Positions 1-5,757 of a stretch of DNA of 12,151 bases are shown piece after piece (within the stretch, counting starts at the first letter, position 1; the number at the start of each line of letters is the position of its first letter). Made by a program: the position numbers and the translations under genes. Origin of the DNA: Saprospiraceae bacterium (GTDB lineage: Bacteria > Bacteroidota > Bacteroidia > Chitinophagales > Saprospiraceae); the NCBI GenBank assembly GCA_020852155.1, contig JADZBJ010000136.1, positions 1 through 12,151 of the forward strand, given 5' to 3'. The notes below the pieces were generated by a model. The model did not search any database and was not told the DNA's origin. It was given only the letters and a program-made list of their open reading frames with translations.

Positions 1-1463
1 CTCGCACCTGGGTAAGCCTGGCATTTGTTGTCGTTTTTCTTACGCTGCCCTGGATCAAAGTTCACGGCGATCCGCTTTTCCTTTTTAATATTCTCGAACG
101 CCGATTCATCATTTTCGGCGTATTGTTCACGCCTCAGGATTTTGTCCTGTTCGGGCTGATCATGATTACTTTCCTGTTGTTCAGTATCCTGTTTACGATC
201 GTGTACGGACGATTGTTTTGCGGATGGATATGTCCCCAAACAGTATTCATGGAAATGATTTTCCGAAAAATAGAATACTGGATTGAAGGTGATTACAAAC
301 AGCAGCAACAACTTGATGCAGCGCCTTGGACATCCGAGACAATCCGAAAGAAAACGATCAAACACGTCGTCTTTTTCGCCATTGCCTTCATCGTGGCCAA
401 TTATTTTCTGGCCTATATCATTGGTATGGACGAGGTGGTGAAAATCATGACAGAACCCGTTTCAAAACATACTGGCGGGTTTATGGCCATGCTGGTCTTT
501 TCAGGGGCTTTTTACATGGTGTACTCTCGCCTGCGCGAACAGGTTTGTACAACCATCTGCCCCTATGGCCGTATGCAGGGTGTATTATTGGTCAAGGATA
601 GTATCGTCGTGGCTTACGACCATGTTCGAGGCGAACCTCGTGGTAAATTAAAAAAAGGCGCTTCGACAGGGCCTTCGGCGAAGGAGGTGAATGCCGTTCA
701 GGAAGTAGTCGCTACGCCTGTTAAAAAAGAATCAGGAGAACCGCATGAATGTGCATGCGAAGACTGTGATGGCGACGGTCGTTGCAAAGGCAACAAAGCG
801 TTGCACGAACTCGGGAAAGTCAATCCAGAACCCGTTATTGAAGTAAAAAAACAGGGTGATTGTATTGATTGTAAATTATGCATCGTTGTTTGTCCGACGG
901 GTATTGATATTCGTAACGGAACACAACTGGAATGTGTCAACTGTACCGCCTGCATGGATGCCTGCGACGAGGTGATGGATAAAATCAATCGCCCGAAGGG
1001 CTTGATTCGTTATGACTCTATTACAGGTATTGAACAAAGAAGGCACAGCGTATTCACGACACGTGTGAAAGCATATTCAGTAGTTTTGCTGGCCCTGATC
1101 GCTTTGGATATTACTCTCTTGTTCAATAGGACGCCTGTCGAAACGATCATTCTCCGTTCGCCAGGGCAGTTGTATCAGGAAGTTGACGCCAACCATATTT
1201 CCAATTTGTACACCTACCAGGTGATCAACAAAACATCAGGCGATTTGCCCATCAAACTGCAATTGGTAACGCCCGGTGCTGAATTGAAATTTGTGGCAAC
1301 AGAGCCGGTTTCTGTGAAAAAAGACTCGCTGACACAAGGCGCATTTTTCATACAAATGGAAAACACGTCGTTAAAAGGAAGAAAAACGCCTGTGAAAATT
1401 CAAGTCAGATCAGGCGATAAACTCATTGAGGAAATTACCACCAATTTCCTCGGACCTAATTAA
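1..1463 (+). CDS. ccoG: Cytochrome c oxidase accessory protein CcoG (FixG/RdxA family), 5' partial
   Basis: CcoG is a membrane polyferredoxin needed to assemble cbb3-type cytochrome oxidase; the family is known to reduce Cu(II) to Cu(I) for the CuB centre. The frame is open from the window edge (first whole codon at base 3), so the N-terminus is missing and 486 residues are visible. Seen in order: hydrophobic segments near residues 5-20, 50-68, 121-141 and 159-174; a FCGWICP motif (Cys73, Cys77); CTTICPYGR (Cys182, Cys186); two ferredoxin-type [4Fe-4S] motifs (Cys287/290/293/297 and Cys311/314/317/321); a last membrane helix near 357-374; and an Ig-like periplasmic C-terminal domain. A TTG at 123 could be read as a start but would remove conserved N-terminal sequence. 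Odd: about 60 extra residues with four cysteines before the first ferredoxin motif. A FixH-like gene follows 10 bases downstream, as expected for a ccoNOPGH cluster. The family call is very secure. Confidence 0.96.
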   Translation, partial: RTWVSLAFVVVFLTLPWIKVHGDPLFLFNILERRFIIFGVLFTPQDFVLFGLIMITFLLFSILFTIVYGRLFCGWICPQTVFMEMIFRKIEYWIEGDYKQQQQLDAAPWTSETIRKKTIKHVVFFAIAFIVANYFLAYIIGMDEVVKIMTEPVSKHTGGFMAMLVFSGAFYMVYSRLREQVCTTICPYGRMQGVLLVKDSIVVAYDHVRGEPRGKLKKGASTGPSAKEVNAVQEVVATPVKKESGEPHECACEDCDGDGRCKGNKALHELGKVNPEPVIEVKKQGDCIDCKLCIVVCPTGIDIRNGTQLECVNCTACMDACDEVMDKINRPKGLIRYDSITGIEQRRHSVFTTRVKAYSVVLLALIALDITLLFNRTPVETIILRSPGQLYQEVDANHISNLYTYQVINKTSGDLPIKLQLVTPGAELKFVATEPVSVKKDSLTQGAFFIQMENTSLKGRKTPVKIQVRSGDKLIEEITTNFLGPN

Positions 1464-1473
1464 ATTACATCAC

Positions 1474-1914
1474 ATGAACTGGGGAAAAGGCATAGCGCTG
1501 GTTTACAGCTTATTTGTGTTGGCCATGGTCGGCGCTGTTTTTGCGTCGCGCAAACACGATCCGGGACTGGTGTCCAAAAATTATTACGACCTTGACCTGA
1601 CTTACGAAGCACGTATGGAGGCCAAACGCAACTACGCTGCGTTGGCTGATAAATGCGAGATTCAGTATCAGTCGCAAGGCCAAACCATTGCCTGCCGTTT
1701 CCCTATGGAGGCTGGCATGCCTGGCGACGGCGCTATCCGACTGTTGTACAGCAATGAGCTGGGGCACGACGTAGCGATTCCGATTCAGCCGGATGCCAAT
1801 GGCGGAATGACGCTTTCTGCATCTAATCTGCCCAAAGGCAGCTGGAGAGTAGAAGCAGAATGGAAAGCTGGTGGCAAGCCTTATTTTTATGAAACATCCT
1901 TGTTAATACCTTGA
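1474..1914 (+). CDS. ccoH: FixH/CcoH family protein, cbb3 oxidase assembly
   Basis: A 146-residue single-pass membrane protein. An N-terminal helix (about residues 6-25) is followed by a periplasmic domain carrying the family signature: a DPGLVSKNYYDLDLTY segment (29-44), then an N-terminal helix region ending in RNYAAL, then a beta-rich part. FixH/CcoH is known to bind the cbb3 oxidase subunits and stabilise the complex during assembly. I chose the ATG at 1474 because the family begins right before the helix; an upstream TTG at 1426 would overlap ccoG and add 16 residues of poor character. There is no Shine-Dalgarno sequence, only AT-rich leader, as usual in Bacteroidota. The gene lies 10 bases after ccoG and 17 before the next gene, so the three are almost surely co-transcribed. 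Confidence 0.9.
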   Translation: MNWGKGIALVYSLFVLAMVGAVFASRKHDPGLVSKNYYDLDLTYEARMEAKRNYAALADKCEIQYQSQGQTIACRFPMEAGMPGDGAIRLLYSNELGHDVAIPIQPDANGGMTLSASNLPKGSWRVEAEWKAGGKPYFYETSLLIP

Positions 1915-1931
1915 TTTAGCCCGGCATTATC

Positions 1932-2609
1932 ATGTTTTATGCGGCCTTGCTATTAGGGTTGGCTGGCAGTTTTCACTGTATAGTGATGTGCGGCCCATTG
2001 ACGCTGGCTTTGCCACTGAGCACTGCCGAGCGGTGGCGTCTGCTGATTCCATTATTGGAGTACCATATTGGCCGCGTATTGACGTATATGTTTTTAGGAT
2101 TGATGCTCGGCATTCTGGGGCAAAGCATCATCAAGGCATCCTGGCAACAGGCCATATCCATTTTGGCGGGCGTTGGTATGATTATCGCCGCTGCCAGTTC
2201 GGTACAAAGCGACAACTGGCGTATTTTCAAACCATTTACCCTGATTGGTTTGTTTGCCAAGCAGCATCTTGGCAACGCACTTCGGTCGCAAAGTTTATTC
2301 GTAGCTGGCCTGTTGAATGGCTTGCTACCCTGTGGCGTGGTATATATGGCTTTGCGGGCCTCGGTGGCGGCCGATGCAGCCTGGAAAAGCGCCGCTTTTA
2401 TGATGTTATTCGGATTGGGAACCATGCCTGCCTTATTGGCCATTGGTTTGCTGAATCAAAAACTGGGAACAGTAACCCGCCAGTATATCCGGCGTTTGCA
2501 ACCTGTCGTTTTAGCGCTGGTTGGTATCATGTTGATTCACCGTGGCGTTAGTTCAAGCCTGCCCGACCTGTACGAATCCATGCCCATATTAAAGGTGACT
2601 TGCCATTGA
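1932..2609 (+). CDS. TauE/SafE family (DsbD_2-like) membrane protein of the cbb3 cluster
   Basis: A 225-residue polytopic protein with about six hydrophobic segments. Residues 10-22 carry the family signature with His15-Cys16 and Met19-Cys20-Gly-Pro, and residues 125-138 carry the mirrored LNGLLPCG motif with Cys134; this twofold arrangement is typical of the DsbD transmembrane family (often annotated sulfite exporter TauE/SafE). Relatives commonly sit at the end of cbb3 oxidase operons, where they are thought to take part in copper or cofactor handling rather than sulfite export; that role is inferred here from position. The protein ends in Cys224-His225, a possible extra metal ligand pair. 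The ATG at 1932 starts directly at the signature helix. It lies 17 bases after fixH on the same strand. The family is secure; the substrate is unknown. Confidence 0.87.
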   Translation: MFYAALLLGLAGSFHCIVMCGPLTLALPLSTAERWRLLIPLLEYHIGRVLTYMFLGLMLGILGQSIIKASWQQAISILAGVGMIIAAASSVQSDNWRIFKPFTLIGLFAKQHLGNALRSQSLFVAGLLNGLLPCGVVYMALRASVAADAAWKSAAFMMLFGLGTMPALLAIGLLNQKLGTVTRQYIRRLQPVVLALVGIMLIHRGVSSSLPDLYESMPILKVTCH

Positions 2610-2644
2610 TTGGCGAATGATATTGGTCATTGTAAAGCATGGCG

Positions 2645-2669
2645 TTACACCTGCTATTTTGCAGTGTAA
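2645..2669 (+). terminator. Stem-loop after the oxidase genes, possible weak terminator
   Basis: Starting 35 bases after the last oxidase gene, TTACAC-C-TGC and GCAGTGTAA can pair over 9 bp with one bulged C and a six-base loop. No T-run follows, so it is not a classical intrinsic terminator; it could slow or end transcription, or protect the 3' end of the oxidase mRNA. Confidence 0.35.
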
Positions 2670-2716
2670 ACCAACAATGGCCAGTGAATCTCTCAGATTT
2701 ATACCCGGATTAAAGT

Positions 2717-2764
2717 GATTTTGAAGATTTACAGGATTGATTTTCCTGATTTTCAAGGATTTAC
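2717..2764. repeat. AT-rich intergenic repeat (GATTTACAGGATT type)
   Basis: This stretch is built from similar short words: GATTTTGAAGATTTA, CAGGATTGATTTT, and GATTTTCAAGGATTTA. The first and last are near copies of one another, and CAGGA (2732-2736) and TCCTG (2744-2748) form a small hairpin. From memory, sequences of this wording recur between genes in Bacteroidota and several other phyla, so it is probably a dispersed repeat. It ends 59 bases before the stress-protein start. An ATA at 2737 opens a frame into that gene, but the repeat itself is non-coding in character. Confidence 0.5.
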
Positions 2765-2823
2765 ATACGCGAGTCGTTCAAAACCACTTTGGGTTGACTA
2801 AACATAACGCAACATCTCCTTAT

Positions 2824-3657
2824 ATGACACAAATTCTGGTTCCAACCGACTTTTCCAAGTGCGCTCAAAATGCTATGACTTATGCTTTTGAAATAGCTCG
2901 CCGTAGCGGCGCCAGCGTGCACTTATTACACATTGTCTATCCTACAGAAGGCGTGGACAACAGCGTATATCAGGCTGTGTGGGTGGATACCTACATCGCT
3001 GAACGGGAACAAAAACTCAAGGAAATTGCTGCCGATTATCTGGCCAGCGAACCATACAGCAAGATTAATGTCAAAACTTCCGTTTCGGTAGGTTTCCCGG
3101 CTTCCAATACTTCCGAATATGCTCAGGAAAATAATATTGACCTGATCGTTATGGGTACGACTGGCGCAACGGGCTTGTCCGGCGCGCTCTGGGGCAGCAC
3201 AACCAGTGTTCTGGCTTCCAAAACCCAAATTCCGGTGCTGGCAGTACCTGAAAAAAGCATCATGCGGGTTGGCGGAAAATTTGCTTTCACGACAGATTTC
3301 AATTTCAATCCCAGTGCGACCATGTTGAATTCTCTGCGTTCATTCATTCATGTACACTTGTCAAGCCTTGATGTGGTGCACGTGTTGCAAAATGCAGACG
3401 ACCGCCCCAACAAAGCCTTTGAAGGCGATTTGTCAGCCAAATTGGGCGATATTCCACATCAGTTCCACTACCTCCACGACAATGATGTGACACAAGCCAT
3501 CAATAATTTTGTTGAAGCAACCGAAGCCATCGGTCTGGTGGCGACGGGCCACAAACACGGCCTGCTCGAACGCATTCTGTATCGAAGCACCAGCGGTGCG
3601 CTGGTACAGCACGCCAACCTGCCGGTATTGGTCTTGCACGACGAAATTAAAAAGTAA
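2824..3657 (+). CDS. Universal stress protein, tandem UspA domains
   Basis: A 277-residue cytosolic protein with two UspA folds. Domain 1 (about residues 1-145) starts with TQILVPTDFSKCA, the usual first strand and Asp-containing loop, and contains the ATP-binding pattern G-x2-G-x9-G-S (Gly111, Gly114, Gly124-Ser125). Domain 2 (about 150-275) keeps the fold but its matching motif is altered: Gly242, then His245 and Ser255 where glycines are expected, so it probably does not bind nucleotide the same way. The ATG at 2824 was chosen because the fold starts there; in-frame codons upstream run into repeat sequence. Such proteins help cells survive starvation or low oxygen and are often near respiratory genes; a link to the cbb3 genes here is only inferred. 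It is convergent with rsmF, with two bases between stop codons. Confidence 0.93.
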   Translation: MTQILVPTDFSKCAQNAMTYAFEIARRSGASVHLLHIVYPTEGVDNSVYQAVWVDTYIAEREQKLKEIAADYLASEPYSKINVKTSVSVGFPASNTSEYAQENNIDLIVMGTTGATGLSGALWGSTTSVLASKTQIPVLAVPEKSIMRVGGKFAFTTDFNFNPSATMLNSLRSFIHVHLSSLDVVHVLQNADDRPNKAFEGDLSAKLGDIPHQFHYLHDNDVTQAINNFVEATEAIGLVATGHKHGLLERILYRSTSGALVQHANLPVLVLHDEIKK

Positions 3658-3659
3658 CA

Positions 3660-5018
3660 TTAGCGAATATCCATTCGGATTCGCCTTTCCTGAGGGAAAT
3701 AATTGTTTATACGATTGGGTAAAACCTTAAGCCATCCCAAAGGGTGGTTTTGGTAAGTCGCCAGCGTCCAGCCAGTTTGGTTGGACGCTGGCATTTCCAG
3801 TACTTCCTTTTTCAAAAACAACAGCGCCTGCTGGCGATCCAGCTCCAGGCGCTGTTGTTTTTGATGGATGAACAAACTGGTGGCCAAAGCCTGGTCCGGC
3901 ACAAAATCCTTACCCTTGAAACTACCGACGGTCGTGCCGAACCACTTGCTTTTAAAAGCGGCATCTATGTGCGCAAAAGCGGATTCAAGCGCTGCCGGAA
4001 TCATCTGGACTTCGCCATTAGGTGTGGTGAAAAAACGGAAATTTTCAGGCATTTCCACCCACTTCGCCATTTCAGGCAGCATGGATTTTGCTAATGGTTT
4101 TAAATGCTGAAAGGCGCCTGATGAAGCATTTCTCGCTTTCTTCCCGTCGTTTTTTCTGAAAACAGCGATAAAAAAACCTTCGCCACGCACCTTGTGCGGA
4201 AAAAATTGATAGCCGCCACCTTGATGTTCAATGCCCCATGATTCAGGCACATTCAATGTAATCAGGCTTAATCCGTGTTTTTCCTGAAGCCAGGCGACAT
4301 TGTAGTCGTTTTCCTCCGGGTTGTAGGTGCATGTACTATAAATCAACGTGCCTTCCGGGGCGAGCGCCTCAACGGTGGCATCCAGAATGCGCTGTTGCCG
4401 CGCCGCGCACATGGTGACGTTTTCGGGCGACCATTCCGTCATCGCATCGGGGTCTTTCCTGAACAAACCCTCGCCGCTGCAAGGCGCATCGGTTATAATG
4501 ACATCAAAAAAGCCGGTCAGTTTTTCACCAAAAACCTCGGCATCTGCCTGGGTGACCGCTACGTTGGGATAGCCCCATTTTTCCATGTTTTCTTTCAAAA
4601 CACTCACCCGCGAACGAATCACTTCATTGGAAACCAACAAACTGCCCTCCGTAATGGCATCGGCAAGCAGGGTGCTTTTGCCGCCGGGCGCGGCGCATAA
4701 ATCCAGCACTTTCAAATCGCGACTGACATCCACACTTTGCATCAAAGCCTCGCGCAAAAACATGGAAGAAGCCTCCTGAACATAGTAAACGCCGGCATGG
4801 AAATTTGGATCGAGCGTAAACACCGGCCGTTCCGGTAAATACCGGCCCCACTTGTTCCAGGGCACTTGTTCCAGCGTGTCGTCCTTAAAAGCATTGGCCC
4901 GGCGCGGGTGCAGTCGAATGCTGACCGGCGCTGGCATTTCTAAAGCCGCTATAAAGTCGCCATAGGCAGCGCCGAGGCGGTTTTTCATGCGAGCGGCAAA
5001 GGAAGGTGGCAAATTCAT
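3660..5018 (-). CDS. rsmF: RsmF-like 16S rRNA cytosine-C5 methyltransferase (NOL1/NOP2/Sun family)
   Basis: A 452-residue SAM-dependent RNA methyltransferase. An N-terminal RNA-binding part (1-90) leads into the Rossmann domain: VLDLCAAPGGKST (about 104-116) binds SAM, DAPCSGEG holds Cys180 (release cysteine, motif IV) and YSTCTYNPEEN holds Cys230 (nucleophile, motif VI). The C-terminal 150 residues match the RsmF extension ending in a PUA-like domain with GW and RINNYFP...RIRM motifs. In E. coli RsmF methylates C1407 of 16S rRNA; which cytosine is used here is not known, and the closely related Nop2/Sun enzymes are an alternative. Length is close to the family norm (E. coli about 480). The ATG at 5018 begins the conserved N-terminus. 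It is the last gene of a minus-strand operon, 7 bases after the transferase gene. Two strong inverted repeats lie in its 3' coding part. Confidence 0.93.
   Translation of the reverse strand: MNLPPSFAARMKNRLGAAYGDFIAALEMPAPVSIRLHPRRANAFKDDTLEQVPWNKWGRYLPERPVFTLDPNFHAGVYYVQEASSMFLREALMQSVDVSRDLKVLDLCAAPGGKSTLLADAITEGSLLVSNEVIRSRVSVLKENMEKWGYPNVAVTQADAEVFGEKLTGFFDVIITDAPCSGEGLFRKDPDAMTEWSPENVTMCAARQQRILDATVEALAPEGTLIYSTCTYNPEENDYNVAWLQEKHGLSLITLNVPESWGIEHQGGGYQFFPHKVRGEGFFIAVFRKNDGKKARNASSGAFQHLKPLAKSMLPEMAKWVEMPENFRFFTTPNGEVQMIPAALESAFAHIDAAFKSKWFGTTVGSFKGKDFVPDQALATSLFIHQKQQRLELDRQQALLFLKKEVLEMPASNQTGWTLATYQNHPLGWLKVLPNRINNYFPQERRIRMDIR
3732..3747 (+). terminator. Small hairpin with T-run, candidate stop for the stress-protein transcript
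   Basis: CCATCC and GGGTGG pair over 6 bp (one G-U) around a four-base loop and are followed at once by TTTT on the plus strand, 75 bases after the stress-protein stop codon. It lies inside the opposing rsmF coding sequence. Weak on its own. Confidence 0.3.
3760..3792 (+). terminator. Strong hairpin within the 3' end of rsmF
   Basis: An 11-bp perfect inverted repeat (GCCAGCGTCCA at 3760-3770 and its complement at 3782-3792) continues inward on the plus-strand RNA as G-U plus three more pairs, giving a 15-bp stem with a three-base loop. It is followed by a pyrimidine-rich tract. It lies about 100 bases past the stress-protein stop, so it could end or protect that transcript. On the minus strand it encodes RsmF residues PASNQTGWTLA. 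Confidence 0.45.
3812..3864. terminator. Bidirectional terminator-like inverted repeat inside rsmF
   Basis: Arms of 19 bases (3812-3830 and 3846-3864) are perfectly complementary around a 15-base spacer that contains its own small CTGG/CCAG pairing. The arms have a GC-rich core (CAGCGCCTG) and an outer AAAAA tract that pairs with TTTTT, which is the layout of an intrinsic terminator working on both strands. It is coding sequence of RsmF on the minus strand and lies 155 bases past the stress-protein stop on the plus strand. The structure is certain; termination activity is inferred. Confidence 0.55.
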
Positions 5019-5025
5019 GAGGATA

Positions 5026-5742
5026 TCAATGCTGGAATAAAGGCGTTAACAGATGACGATTGATGCAGACCGTCCAAAACAACGCGCCGTTTTCGAGGGG
5101 CAATTTTTCGTGAAATAGCGTAAATTCTTGTTCAAAACCGGGTTTTAGAATAGCGCCTTTGCTTGAACCCGACATCGAATCGGCGTTCCATTCAAATTGA
5201 CTGACGCGAATGTGATCGCTGAAATCCAGCAATTTTATTCCGTGCGCTTTGTACACGCTTTCTTTGGCTGTCCAGAGTAGATGTAACAAGTCAGGCTGTT
5301 CGGATGCGTTTTGTTGTTGCACCCATTCCTGTTCTGTCAAGTGTAAAAAACGCGGCGCAATACGGGGCATTTTCGATGTTTCCATTTGAATATCGCATCC
5401 GCATTGAATGGCCTCATCGCTATTGGGTATTTCCAGCAACATCGCGCCAACCATGCCCTGCGAATGACTCAGGGAGCAAAGCAAGTGATTTTGATTCGGA
5501 AAAAAGGGCTTGGAAAAGGCATCTTTGGCCAGCGGAAGTCGTTGTTTTTCGCCGGTTATCAGGTGAAGCAACCACCGTGCGGCCCACCATTCCAGGCGAC
5601 GAATGCCCTTGATGGGCGCCAACTCCGATTTTTCAACATCAGAAAGCGGAAGTTTGGACTCAAAGTAAGACTCATCCTCGCTGATTTGCCACAAACCAAA
5701 GCGACAATGTTCAAAAGGATGCACTGATTTGATGAGCGGCAT
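5026..5742 (-). CDS. 4'-phosphopantetheinyl transferase, Sfp/AcpT type
   Basis: A 238-residue enzyme that would transfer phosphopantetheine from CoA to a serine of a carrier protein. Seen: RRLEWWAARWLL (about 48-59), the LCSLSHSQG motif (88-96) that contacts CoA, GCDIQ with the Mg-binding Asp117, and WTAKESVYKAHG (157-168) with catalytic Glu161 and Lys165. The residue two after Asp117 is Gln119, where Sfp has Glu; some relatives vary at this site, so activity is still likely. No polyketide, peptide synthetase or acyl carrier gene is visible in the window, so the target may be the housekeeping fatty-acid carrier or something encoded elsewhere. It lies 15 bases after the SWIM gene and 7 before rsmF, and should share their transcript. 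Confidence 0.88.
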   Translation of the reverse strand: MPLIKSVHPFEHCRFGLWQISEDESYFESKLPLSDVEKSELAPIKGIRRLEWWAARWLLHLITGEKQRLPLAKDAFSKPFFPNQNHLLCSLSHSQGMVGAMLLEIPNSDEAIQCGCDIQMETSKMPRIAPRFLHLTEQEWVQQQNASEQPDLLHLLWTAKESVYKAHGIKLLDFSDHIRVSQFEWNADSMSGSSKGAILKPGFEQEFTLFHEKLPLENGALFWTVCINRHLLTPLFQH

Positions 5743-5757
5743 ATGATCGTTTGAATT

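Noticed and set aside
698..988. Antisense open frame over the CcoG cysteine motifs
   Set aside because: Ser/Gln-rich shadow translation of the ferredoxin region; no independent support.
1426..1473. TTG start for the FixH gene that overlaps ccoG
   Set aside because: The family starts just before the membrane helix, which the ATG at 1474 provides.
1973..2443. 156-codon open frame antisense to the TauE/SafE gene
   Set aside because: Shadow of a clear membrane protein gene, with no family-like motifs of its own.
2737..2823. Upstream extension of the stress-protein gene
   Set aside because: The added residues come from an AT-rich repeat, while the UspA fold starts exactly at the ATG at 2824.
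4275..4700. 141-codon plus-strand open frame within rsmF
   Set aside because: It lies antisense to the catalytic core of a secure methyltransferase, starts without context and shows no recognisable domain.
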